From Chionoecetes opilio (taxonomy: Eukaryota > Arthropoda > Malacostraca > Decapoda > Majidae): 64,000 nucleotides of DNA. Of the stretch, positions 1 through 12,345 are shown piece after piece. The stretch covers positions 35,001-99,000 of the forward strand of contig JACEEZ010016236.1 in assembly GCA_016584305.1 (NCBI GenBank), written 5' to 3'. The notes beneath the pieces were generated by a model, which did not search any database, was not told the origin of the DNA, and worked only from the letters and a program-made list of their open reading frames with translations. The position numbers were made by a program, and so were the translations under genes. The first letter of the stretch is position 1. Each line of letters opens with the position of its first letter.

Positions 1-1
1 C

Positions 2-1276
2 ATATACCATTGCTGGCTCCCCAAAAGTGGCTCCCCCGGCTATGTGTGCCCGCCCTTCTATCCATTGCGCTGTTTCAAGCCTGTATCCACCCCTGTAGGC
101 CTCACCGTGGTCTTGTGTCTGGCTGCCCGCATCTTCCACCACTATACTCCCAGACGACGCCCCGAGGTACACTGTGACGCCCCACCCTCCTACAAGGACG
201 CGTGGCGCAGGGCTTTCTACTCCCGCAGGTGGGTAAGGAGATATAATAACATTGACATCACTTATATATTGCCCAGAATAAAATAATTAAACAAACTGAG
301 AATACGTAAACAATCTGAGTTCATATTATTCTATCTCTGAGACGGGATACAGATTTCTACGTATATAGCAATGCTCACTGAGCTCAACAGGAATGCTATA
401 GGATATAGGAATGATAGGAAATGCTCACTGATTAAAGTAATGTTCGATACTTATGTACAAAATAATTAACACCGGAAGCAAAAGTGTTGATGAATACAGC
501 TTTTTAGGTAAATCATTAGACTAAGACAAAGATTATGATAATGTAAATGTAATGAAATACGCACCAAAATGAAATGGACATCATTCGGTAGGCAAAAACA
601 TGGTTGTCAGATTTCCGACATTACCTGAAAAGCAAGGTGTATAATAGGTACAATAATTGCTGCTCAATATATGTGACCCTTATGATATGCTAAAGGAAAA
701 AACAAGTAAAACAAAGAAAAACATTTGACTCCCGTATCACGTGCTACGATCCTGTGCGTAGGCGCCTGTTTACGTGTAGACGTAGATCTCAGAATGAATG
801 TAGATTTCGGAATGAATAAACAACTTCATGAACACTATTTAATCAAGTCAGCTACTTGAGGAGGGTGGAGGTCCTGAGCTAGGCTGACGTAATCTGAGCC
901 CTCCATATACCCCGTATCCGTTCACTGGAGAAGCAGTCAAAATATTCCCCCATTTGTTTGACATTAATCCTGAGGCAATTTTATTTTGCTGAGAGAAAAC
1001 TTGAACAAATGTTTGCGTGTAGCTAGTCCGAATGTCAATCATACTGTTGTGTATCGTTCGTTAACAATATAGCTTCGGACCTCCGTGTGTGTGTGTGTGT
1101 GTGAGGATGGCCCGGATGGGGGGGGGGGGGGAGTAGATGGGCTTGAACCACCTAATTAACAAGGTTATATAGCTTGGAGACGAATGACAAAGTGGCTGCT
1201 GTTCACTTTCAGTGTTTGCGTATTTTAGGAACATGATAACTTAAAAGTTGATCAATGTCTTGATTGATACATGCAA

Positions 1277-1346
<70 letters not shown>

Positions 1347-1835
1347 CATAATATATCTATATATTATATATTCATATACTATTTCTTTTAGTAATATATG
1401 ATATAGTTTGGCTTAATTATAAATTAATAATATCTTAAAGTAAAGCACTCCTTGCAACTCAGGATGACAGAGATCCAGGATTGCGAGGATACCGTCTCCA
1501 ATACGTCATTCTCGTTTCTTCCTCACTCCAACCCCGAAATTCAGCTTGCATCGCCTTCTAATGTGTCCCCCGTGGCTGTGGGCTCTCCGACACACATCAG
1601 CGGGTGCTCTCCTGACATTTCTCCTCACTCTTCAAGCGCGACAACTATTCCTACGGCTTCATCTTCATCCACTTGCCGTCACCATTACGTCACCTGCTCC
1701 GCCATCAACTGTTCCCACCACTACGTTGATGAATCTCAGGTGGCAGGGAGTAATGAGCCACCTTCTTATGATGAGGCGATGCAGTCCTCGCTCCAGAAGC
1801 TGAGACAGGACACTGAAGACGAAGGTGATCAGTAA
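2..1835 (+). CDS. PPxY-motif protein, last two coding exons (5'-partial)
   Basis: Two exons join in phase. The first runs from the window edge to 228 and ends at an AG|GTGGGT donor with two bases of a codon. The second starts at 1463 after a CAACTCAG acceptor, supplies the third base (Arg), and stays open to TAA at 1833-1835. The first exon encodes a Cys-rich stretch (CPPFYPLRC), a short hydrophobic run (GLTVVLCLAARIF), a basic patch and APPSYKDA. The second is Ser/Thr/Pro-rich with His/Cys pairs and ends with EPPSYDEAM and an acidic tail. PPxY motifs are the usual ligands of NEDD4-type ubiquitin ligase WW domains, so a membrane-trafficking adaptor is a reasonable inference. PPSYDEA resembles the LPSYDEAL motif of insect Commissureless, but the rest is not recognisable. 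The N-terminus lies upstream of the window. A second possible donor at 233 (GTAAGG) would break the phase. Confidence 0.6.
1083..1365. repeat. GT, poly-G and long (TA)n microsatellites in the PPxY-gene intron
   Basis: A short (GT)n run at about 1085-1103 and a G run near 1119-1131 are followed by an almost pure (TA)n tract at 1275-1365. They lie in the 229-1462 intron. Nothing else in that intron looks coding. Confidence 0.85.
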
Positions 1836-4372
1836 GTTTTGAAAGTCTGTGTTACTATGTTACTATAAAATGTTGCCAGTGTGTGTGTACTCATTTACAC
1901 AGCAGAGGCAGGTGTTTACCGTTACAGCGATGTTTCATATAACGAGTAAACGAGTAAACACCTAAGGCTGTGGAGAAACGTTGTTGTTTGTTGTTGGTAT
2001 ATATAGAGCGCGAGTATCAGTATTCTTTCATATCTTATAAAAAATGGAAACTGTAGCTAATGGAGCCACAATTTATGGTAGTGTTCTTTGATTAGTTTTG
2101 TAGGCTTTATATAACATCTAGAATATGAATTAAAAGGTAAACAGGTAAAAATAATTCATTCATGATTTCCGTCAAAAGTCAACCCCGGCGGGTAGATAAA
2201 AAATATTGTAGATAGAATTTGCATTTATTTTCAGTAATTCTGAAACCAGTACTAGCTGGCGATCTTAGTGTAGCTGTTACTAACGTCACCACTCGGTTTT
2301 TATTTTGGTAATCTGTTCATTTATATAGCCATAAAATGACAGACTCTCCAGATGGCCCCTTCTAACTTTCCTGAAATCATGAATGTAGAAATGTAAGTAT
2401 TAATGCCACCAGACGTCTGTAAATCGAAAAGAAACGTTGTCCTGGCGACTTTAGTGTTATGTACGGTACGTTAATACTACATTTACGTTGTTTATAGGAC
2501 ACTTTTAATGTAGCAATGTAGGAAGTAGATAATGTTTAATGTAGGAAGGGAGGCAGCAGCCCAGAATAAAATAGCCCAGAGGTGGCAGAAATTTTACAAT
2601 TCCGAGCATCATTATTGTACCATTTGTTACACTCCTGGATGGCGCTGAGTCACTCCAACTCCTCTACCACACATCCAGACCACAGGGCCATCGCCTTAAT
2701 TTTATTCTTTCTAACGCCTTCTTACTCAGTTCATCTTTTTTTTTTTACATCTATTTTCAGTCATCTTTTCTCCATGCCATTTTGCCACCTGAACCGGAGA
2801 AATAAAGTAATAACAATCTCTTATGCTTTATTAGGAAAAGTGACAACCAAAAGTGAGTATGTAGAGTATATAATAATTGGTTGGGATCAAAGAATGACCT
2901 ATTTCAGGTAGTTATGGCAGCCAGGGCAGGGAAACCTTTTACTGTCTTTTTAAGTACAGCATCTATATCAAAATGTCAATGTCTGTGGTCCTGAGGGAAA
3001 AGATGTGAAAGCTGCAGCCTGAATGTGCTTCATACACAATCCAGGAAACTTTTATAGCTGCTTACCATCCTACTCACAATTCATAAAAGAGCAACCTCAG
3101 CCTATACAAACAACCGCCACATGGATATAGTATTCATAAACCAGCTGAAAAAACAGATGCACGAAAATAAGCTACAGGCCAGGAAAAGTTATTGGAAATC
3201 ATGTCATAAATTATAATATTTGCCTCCCAATTAATGTAGTAGCTTAACCATAAATGTTGCAAAACATAGGTATGGGATAGCAATTCTAAGATGGGAATGA
3301 TTTCCAATTACATTTATTCCCTTAACTTCATACTTCAGACACATTTAGAATTTGTGATCACTATGTCGGGTAGTGACATATTGACTGTGAATTGGCCTCA
3401 AAAAACACTTTTGAAATGGTGTCACAATCTGTCAATAACTTGTAGGGTATCCTTATATTGACACTGAATTTGCAATCATCATCATCTCACACTATGCAAA
3501 GTATGAGGTGTAAACAACTGTTCAATACAAAGACTGTTTATTCCTTGAAATTGAAAATATTTGAGCTCAAACCTGGGAAGTAGTACATCCATCACCATTT
3601 TCAAGCAGTCGGATATTTTCAGTTTATTAGTTTTCAAAATCTAAAAGCCTGTGTTTCAGAGGGAAGACATACATGTGTGTAGGCTGTGTACTATTAGTTT
3701 TGAAAAGTTTTGGTTATATATTATAGAACTGGTAATTCCAAGTGTGACAGACATAAAAGTATATTTCAACCAGCTTTTCTATTGTATGTAGAATGAATAT
3801 GCTGACCAGATAAAAAAAAAGATAACAAACATCAGATGTTAGACTATATGAAAACATAGCACCATGTGTGAAAATAGATATTTATTCATCCTACATTACA
3901 ATTTGAAGGTCACTTTTGAAGCCCTGCAGAAAAAATTTAGGTGGTGATTATTTTTTCAGACATCACAAAACCCTTGTCTATGCTGTGTGCACAAATATAC
4001 ATGGCTACTTGGTATGGTGGAATGATCTTTGACCGTGTCTGCAACCTACTAAGTGTGGCAAGTGACTGGTACCAATTCTTTGATGCAAAGGAAAACTACA
4101 GATTTTCAATGAGCATGACATGAAGATGGTGTCAACCCTTTTGTAATATATTGATCAAGATTACTGACCTATAACTTCTTGGAGATGAAACAGGTTATCG
4201 AAGTGAAGCACAAGTGTTTCCCATTAAATGCTTTCCATATTACAACTATCGTGTCTCATGAGCTTGACAAATGAAAGAATGCCTCTTTGACAAACCCAAA
4301 CCCTCAAGGTGCCATCACCCCCCTGCTAGGTCTTGTCACCTTACACATAAACCTTACTGTAACCACATAACA
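1836..4372. other. Gene-poor interval between the PPxY gene and SRP14
   Basis: No convincing exon is visible on either strand. AATAAA-type sequences near 2565 and 2801 could end the PPxY-gene transcript. The two gene ends face each other here (convergent). Remaining open frames are short and lack splice or family support. Confidence 0.5.
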
Positions 4373-7300
4373 CTACTGAGTGGCCTTTTTCACTTTTTTC
4401 TTGGTTTTCTTCTCCTTTTTGAGTCCGTCCATATTGGAACGGAGGAACTGAGCAAATTGTAGTTGGAACTTCATTGCATCTGCTGCAGAAACCTGAAACA
4501 ATATCAATTTTCAATGTTATTTATTTCCTGCACAGGGACTGATATCTACGATCATCACATCACTGTCTTCATCATGGGGGGGGGTTGTGAGAGGAGAGTA
4601 CACGCACATAATTACACGTACTACTGAAATGGTGGTACAGTATGGGCTTATGATCCTAGTCACACAAACCATAGAATGACACAATAATTGTATACATAAT
4701 GGACGAGTTTCTTGTTCTGGGGATACATAACACTGGGGAACAATTTGAAGAAAAAAAAATTGTTGAGTTAGATTTTTGAGCTTATTTAGACTAAAATTGG
4801 CATGCTGATTCCAAATCTGTAGTCAGTTTTTTTCTAGCACGTCAAGTTTTTTCTCCACAGCTTACCCTCCAGATAAGCAAAATTCCACTTGTGAGCTGTA
4901 GTAAAACTTGCCAGCTGATTACGATTTGACTCATCGAGAGCTATGTGGCAACTTGTTTGTGCAGTTACAATTGAGACAGTGCGGTGAGAGGTGTGTGCAG
5001 CTCCCAATAGGTCAGTACTATCAATATCTGCAAACAGAAAGCTAGGATAGTAGGAATTAGGAGGATTTGTTATGGCTTTTCTCTTAACCTTGTAACAACA
5101 TACCATTGTAATTTCTATTTCGTTTTATGCTTTTTTTGTTTTGTTTTCAAAGCTTGTAACTTCCAGCTTAGTGTTTTATTTACATAGGTATATATTTCTT
5201 TTGTTTCAGATCATGTCTGCTCCTGCTACGTCTCGTCGTAAATGCCTAAACAACCCTGACTCCTTCTGCTATATATGTGGTAGTTTCACCATTCCAAGTC
5301 AGAGGGCAAGCATCAGCGTATTTGTCAAACAATCATATTTCGCATATTTTAAAGTGAAACTCGGTGATCAAGACAAGCTATGGGCCCCTCACAAAGTGTG
5401 CAAGCAGTGTGTCGAGAGATTACGGATGTGGACCAAAGGAACACGTGAAAAGTTGGCATTTGGTATCCCCATGGTTTGGCGAGAGCAAAAAGATCATTCC
5501 ACAGACTGTTACTTTTGTTTAGTGAAAACATCAGGATTTAACAAGAAAAATAAAAGTAAAATAGAATATCCTAATCTACCGTCAGCTATAAGACCAATGC
5601 CTCATTCAGCTGAAATTCCAGTGCCAGTTTTCGAACAACTACCTCCTCTAGAAGATCTGAGTGATGTTGAAGAACGCAGTGACAGCAATGATGCAGATTT
5701 TGACATTCACGAGGATTCAGTTCGTAGGGGATTTGATCAGCACGAGTTGAATGATTTAGCACGTGATTTGGGCCTATCCAAAAAAGCTTCAGAAATACTA
5801 GCATCAAGACTGAACGAGAAAAACATACTGGAACAAGGAGTGAAGGTATCATACTTTCGAACCAGAGAAAGTACATTTCTGCAGTACTTTCGAAGTGCCA
5901 GCGGTTTTGTGTTTTGCCATAACATTCCTGGTTTACTGAAGGAATTAGGGCTTTCAATCTACAATCCAAATGAATGGCGATTGTTTATTGATAGCTCAAA
6001 GCGGAGCTTGAAGTGTGTCCTTCTACACAATGGCAATTTGTTTGGCGCAGTCCTATTGGGCATTCGGTCTGTCTTCGTGAAAGAATATGGAGATGTAAAG
6101 AGAGTCATTGAGTTATTGCAATATGACAAACACAATTGGATCATCTGTGTTGACCTTAAAATGGTGTCCTCCTTCTTGGTCAACAACGTGGATACACAAA
6201 GTATCCCTGCTTTCTCTGTATGTGGGATAGCAGAGCTCGAGAGAAGCATTGGGTTCAGACGAATTGGCCTCCGAGATCTGATCTTAAACCTGGAGATCCT
6301 AACATTGTACATGAGCCACTTGTTGACAGGAAGAAATAATATTCCCACCTCTGCACATAAAACTAGGTCTCATGAAACAATTTGTAAAAGCATTGTCAAC
6401 TGATGGCGACTGTTTGAAGTACATCATCTTGGCATTTCCTGGACTGTCAATTGAAAAAAATCAAGGCCGGTGTGTTTGATGGTCCACAAATTCGGCAGCT
6501 CATCAAAGATGAACATTTCAACGGTACTATGTCAGACCTTGAAAAGAATGCTTGGCTATCATTCAAGACGTCGTCAAGAACTTTCTTGGAAATACACGTG
6601 CAAAGTAATTACACAGAAATTGTTCAGAAACTATTGGAGAGCTACAAAGCGCTTGGTTGCAACATGAGTAATAAGTACATTTTTTGCATAGCCATCTTGC
6701 CAACTTTCCGGAAAATCTTGGTGCTGCTAGCGACGAGCAGGTGAACGATTTCACCAAGATTGAAGGTTATGGAAGAACGTTACCAGGGTAGATGGGATGT
6801 GCATATGATGGCTGACTATTGTTGGAGCATCAAATGCGATAGTCCTCAAGTTGAACACTCCAGACAAAGCTACAAACGTAATTTTACCCTTAACTGCCAC
6901 ACAATTATAGCCTTATCCTTTCTAAAAACATGATAATGTTAAATAAACATTCTATTCATGCCTATTTCTTTCATTTTTCATTGTATGTTAACATTTGCAA
7001 CTTTTTATAAAATAAGCACTGTTACTGTTATGTACAGTATTTTTCATATTTTTTAAGAAAACGAAAATCCTACAGTTCAAAAACTTGACGTGATAGAGAA
7101 AAACTGAGATCAGTTTTGGATTCAGCACCCAAAAATTACTTAATAACAAGTGTCAGACCTAACTCAACAAAAATTTGTTCCCCAGTGTAATAGATGCACC
7201 CTGCTACATATTTAGAAGCTTACAGTATACTGGATGTATTTCATCCAGTAATGTAATATTTGTCAAAATCAAGACGTAATAACTTTGATTCTCTGTTAAG

Positions 7301-8135
7301 TTAGTTAAATGCTATTGAGAAAAGAAATAGTTGACTGGAGGGTTGTCTAATAGAATCTATTAGACAACCCTCCAGTCAACTATTTCTTTTCTCAATAGCA
7401 TTTAACTAATTTAACAGAGAATCAAAGTTATCACGTCTTGATCAAAGTTAATTCATTCACATATCTGATATGTGAATGAATTCACTTTAAGAAGTAGGTA
7501 ATGTAGGTAATGAAAATCACATGGTTTGCCACGCCCCATCCAGAAATAGTAGAAAGATCAGAAGTTAGGTGCTCCGTGAGTTACTGTAGTTCATTCCTAT
7601 AGAGATCAGTCATCTAGCAAAAGATCTTAAAAACTAGGTAGTTACAGCTCAACTGAGGTCTAGTGCATTTCACATGAGGCCCCTGACCACTTCATTAAAC
7701 GTAATACGTGCATTCACTGAAAGAGAACCTTAACTATGCAATTGCTTACCACTGTGCTTATCTTTTTGTTTTTCGCCTTAGCTCGTACTAAACACCTGTA
7801 CTCATCAGGCTCAGGGAGTGGAGTAACCTTTGACATCTTACCATTCTTCATTTTTCTTGGTTTGGGATGTGGACAAGTTCGCCCATCATCTGAGAAAAAT
7901 ATGTGGTAAGTTGAATTGCATAAGTTGTAAGTCAGCACTAATTTGTATATAAAATAACTTGGTTAATCTAACAAACACATTTGGGTATCTAGAATGGGTG
8001 TTATGAATAATAATACTCCTAGACCAGAGAGAAAGACACTTTGCTCAAGGCCTCATACTTACATCTCTTTATGGTTGTTACCACCTCTCCTGCTCTCCGA
8101 GCATTGTGAAACATCAGTGTCAGCTCAGACATAAA
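4373..8135 (-). CDS. SRP14: SRP14, signal recognition particle 14 kDa subunit (first exon uncertain)
   Basis: Three minus-strand exons join in phase: 8135-8063, 7889-7750 and 4492-4373 (stop). Each has AG/GT borders (TTTTCAG..GTAAGT, TTCTCAG..GTAAGC, TTTCAG). The joined protein reads FMSELTLMFHNARRAG, then a codon split across the junction giving YDGRT, then KNKKISTVVS, KFQLQFAQFLRSNMDGLKK and a Lys-rich tail. Known SRP14 proteins share ELTxLF, KKYDGRT, KKISTVVS and LLRANMDGLKK. SRP14 pairs with SRP9 to form the Alu domain that pauses translation while ribosomes are targeted to the ER. The recovered part is about 110 residues. The usual MVLLE-type start was not found; a candidate first exon lies at 12642-12671. 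The intron 4493-7749 contains a transposon in the opposite orientation and a large palindrome. Confidence 0.9.
4731..7187 (+). mobile_element. DNA transposon with ~120-bp terminal inverted repeats, inside an SRP14 intron
   Basis: The left end reads CACTGGGGAACAA and continues through a GTTGAGTTAG block to a CACGTCAAGTTTTT block near 4840-4855. The right end (about 7075-7187) is the same series in reverse complement. Both ends are flanked by TAA (4728-4730 and 7188-7190), consistent with a 3-bp target duplication. CACTG termini with a 3-bp duplication suggest the CACTA/Mirage/Chapaev group, but that is inference. The inside carries a broken transposase-like gene. Its orientation is opposite to SRP14. 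Confidence 0.75.
5213..6895 (+). pseudogene. Decayed transposon-encoded zinc-binding protein
   Basis: The likely start is ATG 5213, just after a TTTGTTTCAG splice acceptor, so an upstream intron is probable. The N-terminus (SRRKCLNNPD, then CYICG and CKQC) is a Cys-rich zinc-binding region, with a second CYFC group near residue 105. The middle contains the strongly patterned EWRLFIDSSKRSLK and IICVDLKMV. I recognise this as a multicopy protein type seen across arthropod and cnidarian genomes, by memory only. The frame is lost near 6200-6300 and resumes in other frames (KAGVFDGPQIRQL at about 6458, then GRWDVHMMADYCWSIK near 6790), so several small indels have killed the gene. Clear homology continues to about 6895. 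The flanking inverted repeats support transposon origin. Confidence 0.7.
7268..7442. repeat. Near-perfect 175-bp palindrome
   Basis: Two arms of about 87 bp are inverted around a single central base at 7355 (TTGTCTAATAGA-A-TCTATTAGACAA). I see only a couple of mismatches, for example GACGTAATAAC against the complement of GTTATCACGTC. It lies in an SRP14 intron, 80 bp beyond the transposon. Confidence 0.9.
7450..7482. repeat. Short perfect palindrome next to the large one
   Basis: AATTCATTCACATATC and its exact reverse complement flank a single T at 7466. It starts 7 bp after the large palindrome and has the same one-base centre. Confidence 0.85.
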
Positions 8136-10086
8136 CTGAAAATAATAAAGGTATGATAAATATTACTCATACATAACAGCATACCAGATTGTGGGTACAT
8201 AACTAATAAGTAATTGATTACATAACCTAAACTAATTGCATCCCCAGACCTCCCTATGTTATTATTCATTTCCGACGGCTAATGTACTGTAAATGGTAAG
8301 ATCTACAAGTTGAGGACAGTTATAACAGTAAATTTTCGTTATTGGGCACTACCTATTTTGAGGTAAAAATGTGTTTTCCTGAATAGTTTTAATAATTTGA
8401 ATTAATCTGGCACTCGTTTTTGTCGGAAATCAATGTTTGTCTGCAGGTGAGGATACACCGCCCCACACCTCCCGGCCCGACCTACAAACCCCGCTCCACT
8501 TCGCACTGCCAACGTGCACTGCGAACATATATTAAAGAAGTTGAAACACGACTAACATATCCGAATAACCCAATAACTAATATAAAAGACTTGGAAGAAA
8601 TCATGAACCAGTCAGCACAAAAACACCTAACAAAGACATACTTCAAGAGAACTACAAAACACAGCCAAGAGACCGAGCCCATCTGGATAACAAAAAACAT
8701 AAAGCAAGGAATAAAGAAAAGGAAGGAATTTAATAGACAGGCAAGGAGAGCTACAACACAAGAACAAAAAGAGAGACTAAAGCAAATGTATACAAGACAG
8801 AAACTACAAGTTAAAGAGGAAATTAAAATTGCAATAGCAAAACATGAAAGAATAGTTACTGAAAAGATTAAACAAGACAAACATTCAAATAAGAAACTGG
8901 AAGCAAATAAATTACTTAAGAGGAATTGAAAATACAAAGAAATCTGTGACTCTTTATGAAAATACAATAGAGATTCCAAAGGCAGAGATCAAGAACAAGC
9001 TCCACCATTACTGGGAAGGAGTGTACCAAAAGCAGCCAAACAGAATAGACGAAACGTGGAACCTAAATGAACGACAAAACTACGTAACGAGTTTTTACCA
9101 AACAGACACGGTTACAGTACAGCTGCTCATAAATGAACGACAAATAAGTCTGCCAACACACCTTCTAGAACATTATGATACAATATCAGCCCAACCACTG
9201 CAAATGATCACTAACATGGAACAACCAAACTTTCAAGAAAATGAGATACAACATGCTCTCAAGGCAATAAAAAACAACAAAGCTACAGGACCAGATGCTA
9301 TGAGAGGAGAACTTTTTAAAACCCTGGCAGACAGTAAAATCTTTACAAACACCATCAAAACATGTTTTGACAACATATTAACAAGTGGAACTGTACCTCA
9401 AAAATGGAAATTATCAAAAACTATAATGATAGACAAAAAGAACAAACCTACAGTAAGTGATCTACGACCCATCGCCCTGCTCAACTCTTCCTACAAATTG
9501 TTTATGGCCATACTGAGAAGCAAAATAGACAATCACATGCACAATAATCAACAAGATAATGAACTACAAGCTGGATTTACAAAGAAAAGACGCATCGAAG
9601 ACAACCTGTTTCTTTTAAACTACTGCATCGAACAGTCTTTCAAGATGAAGAGACCATTAATAACCATCGCTATAGATTTCAAGAAAGCCTTTGACAGTGT
9701 GAAAAGAAAGCCCCTAATAGAATGCCTAAAAAAGTTCAGGATACATCCACACATAATTGACGTCATAAGTGACATATACCTAAATGACAAGACCATCCTG
9801 TATCTACACAATGAGATCGTAACAAACATGGATGTCACCAGCGGAATAAGGCAAGGCTGCAATGGTTCAACATCACTGTTCTTAATGATAACATATATCA
9901 TCATCCTACACCTGAACCAAACAAATATTGGATTCAAAGATGAGATATGCTTTATCCCTGCATTGTTTTATGCAGATGATGGCCTTATTTTAGCACAAAG
10001 TGAATCAGATGCCCTAAACATGACATTGACACTCATCGAAGCAGCAAGAGCAAGTGGCCTGGAGATGAATAAAGACAAAAGCCATA

Positions 10087-10820
10087 GACACACAAACCTC
10101 GATTTTCCGGACCTCGATTTCCCGGATATCGGATTTGCCGGACAAAATCCGAGGTTCGGGGATATGTCAGAGTTCCAGAGTTCCAGACTTTTAAACGTTG
10201 AAATGCCTGGTCCTGTTCGTAAATTGACAAAATTGTCCGGCGGTCCGAGCGTCTCCTGTCACCCCTGGTCAGTGTCCGCGCCTCCTGCCAGGTGGCAGCA
10301 TGCTCAGCGGTCATATTGTTTACATTTGGGCAAACGACACTCACAGTTCACTGGCACGGCCTCCGTCAGTCCCCTGACTCCCACTGCCCCTGGTGCAGGA
10401 ACATCTCTGAGACTATTGAACACTTTCTGCTGCCTCCCGCCAGGTGGCAGCATCCTCAGCGGTCGTATTGTTTAAATTTGGACACACGACACTCACGATT
10501 CACCTGCACAGCCTCCGTTAGTCCCCTGACCCCCACTGCCCCTGGTGCAGGAATGTCCCTTGAGACTATTGAACACTTTCTGCTGCCTCCCGCCAGGTGG
10601 CAGCATGCTCAGCGGACGTAAAAGTCCGCGGCGGGGTAGTTGATATTGGCGGTTGCCGGACAGTAAATACTAGAGTAGGATAAACGTCCGGAGGTGGGTA
10701 ATGGCATCACTTTTTTTTGTTTGTTTAGAGGATAATTCCTGGACTGTTGCGATTCCCGGACTTTTGTGGTTCCCGGACCAGTGCTCCCCCCTATTAGTCC
10801 GGGAAACCGAGGTTTGTGTG
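10087..10820. mobile_element. Inverted-repeat element A, with captured LINE fragment
   Basis: The ends are CACACAAACCTCG on the left and its counterpart CGAGGTTTGTGTG on the right, next to TA dinucleotides (10085-10086, slightly diverged, and 10821-10822). TA target duplication and AAACCTC-type ends suggest a pogo/Tigger-like non-autonomous element. Inside, a GC-rich block encodes [20 protein letters not shown], a LINE-type zinc knuckle, which is tandemly duplicated. A second copy of the family lies at 30092-31554. Confidence 0.75.
10281..10616 (+). repeat. ~153-bp tandem duplication inside element A
   Basis: The block starting CCTCCYGCCAGGTGGCAGCAT occurs at 10281, 10433 and 10586 (third copy partial). 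The related element at 30092-31554 has this block only once, so the duplication happened in this copy or its sub-lineage. Confidence 0.8.
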
Positions 10821-12089
10821 TACTGATTTACAACCATGAAACAGCTCTTGATAATTTCTGTGATATCAAAATAACAAAGGAAATAAAATACTTGGGGATA
10901 AATATCACCAACAAAAGAAGATGCTTTGATCAATTCAAGAAAGAAACCCTAAAGGAAGGAAGCCCATAGGTTGAGTAATGTAACAGCAGCAGTAGTGGCA
11001 AAAAGCACCAACAGGGTCCTCATTGGAAAAACATACTGGAAACAAGTGGTGTTACCCAAGCTTCTCTACTGTCAAGGCATCATACCATACAACAGTAACA
11101 ACCTAGAAAAACTCCAAACAACAGAGAACAAAGCTTTCAGAACAATACTACGAGCCCCCAAATACACACCAAACAGTTTTCTTAAAGGAGAAATTGGATC
11201 ATCTTTGATGAAAACCAGAGATGCAAAAGCTAAACTCTCATACATAAGATACATTATGGCCCACTCCACAAATGATCTACTGAAACGATGTTTGCTACAA
11301 AGACTAGAAAATGGGAAAGATTACTGGACCAAAACAGTCAACAGTTATTTAAAAGAGCTTAATACCAACATATACCAACTTAGTAGGAAAACACAACAAG
11401 AAATAACTGACAAATTAAAAGAACATGATACCAAGAAATGGAAAGCAGAACTTTTTGAAAAAGAGACACTTAGACTTTACAGAACATACAAAACACACAT
11501 CAAAGAAAGACTTTTATGATAATGATGAATCCACTAAAATTTTGATAAGATGCAGAAGCAACACACTGAAACTAAACTACAGGAACAGACACACCAACGG
11601 GAACACAGCATGCACGACATGTAACACTGGACAGGATGAAACTTTATAACACTTCCTATTACACTGCGAGGAATATAAAGACATCAGGGAAAACTTAAAC
11701 TTTCTACAAGACAACACACTGACAAATGATGTAAAACTTGCAACATTTTTACTCCTAGCAGATGAACAGGATGCAGATGTGAAGAAACAAACTTTGTTAC
11801 TGATGTGGAAAACAAGGAAACAGCAAGAACATTGATTAGCAAGAAAACCAAGACATTTCAAAATAACATTTACAAGTATAAGCACAAAACGGGGTGATCA
11901 AGCAACAAACACCACAACACTTCAAGAATCAGAATAAAATCACCGATACCAAGGTGTTACCCCCACACTTCATCGACTTCATCGACTGCCATAGTATTGA
12001 CCATTTCCTTTTTTTCTTGATATCATCTGTTACTAAAGCAATACCCCGTGTCCAACCGGTATATCTGCAGTTTACATCAATATATGATC

Positions 12090-12345
12090 GGTGGTTTTAA
12101 GTAACCTGAACGTTTCGTTCTCATCATAAAGAGTATTTCTAACCCCTATTATAGCTGTCGGAAATGAAAAAAATAACACAAGGAGGGTCTGGGGCGGCAA
12201 ATCCTCCCCATTGAGGTTAGGATACGAAATCAATGCCCGGGTTAGGTTAGTTAACTAGCAGGGGGGTATGGGGGTATGCAGCACCCCCAGCTATGTCAGG
12301 AGAGTACCTATTGGTCAATAGGGAGTATTGGTTGAAGGCTAGTTC
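12090..12345. repeat. Dispersed repeat R1, copy 1
   Basis: The stretch shares GGTGGTTTTAAGTA, CTGAACGTTTCGTTCT, AGCTGTCGGAAATGAAAAAA, CAATGCCCGGGTTAG and GGGAGTATTGGTTGAA with 20171-20420 in the same order and orientation. It has no open frame and no clear terminal repeats. Confidence 0.85.

Larger units (their letters stand above)
8447..11690 (+). pseudogene. Broken LINE reverse transcriptase
   Basis: The first part (8447-8929) is a Lys/Gln-rich linker. After a frameshift near 8925 the frame runs from 8946 with NNKATGPDAMRGELFK, LRPIALLNSSYKLF, IAIDFKKAFDSV, SGIRQGCNGSTS and the catalytic box ALFYADDG, up to MNKDK at about 10080. The insertion follows. The frame then resumes at about 10824 (LIYNHETAL, EIKYLGINI) and continues with a shift near 10969 into VVLPKLLYCQGIIPYN and a C-terminal knuckle CTTCNTGQDE with HFLLHCEEY beyond an in-frame stop near 11647. 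Frameshifts, stops and the insertion make it dead. Confidence 0.8.
8420..11890 (+). mobile_element. 5'-truncated LINE (non-LTR retrotransposon), split by a DNA element
   Basis: A long A-rich plus strand encodes the linker, reverse transcriptase and C-terminal zinc-knuckle regions of a non-LTR element. No endonuclease domain is present, so the copy is 5'-truncated. The inverted-repeat element at 10087-10820 sits inside the coding part. The LINE clade is not settled by eye. Confidence 0.8.

Noticed and set aside
5349..6348. Minus-strand frames of 60-129 codons within the zinc-binding transposon gene
   Set aside because: Shadows of the sense frame, which has the family motifs.
8482..8979. 165-codon minus-strand hydrophobic frame
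   Set aside because: Antisense of the A-rich LINE linker; the sense strand has the real protein motifs.
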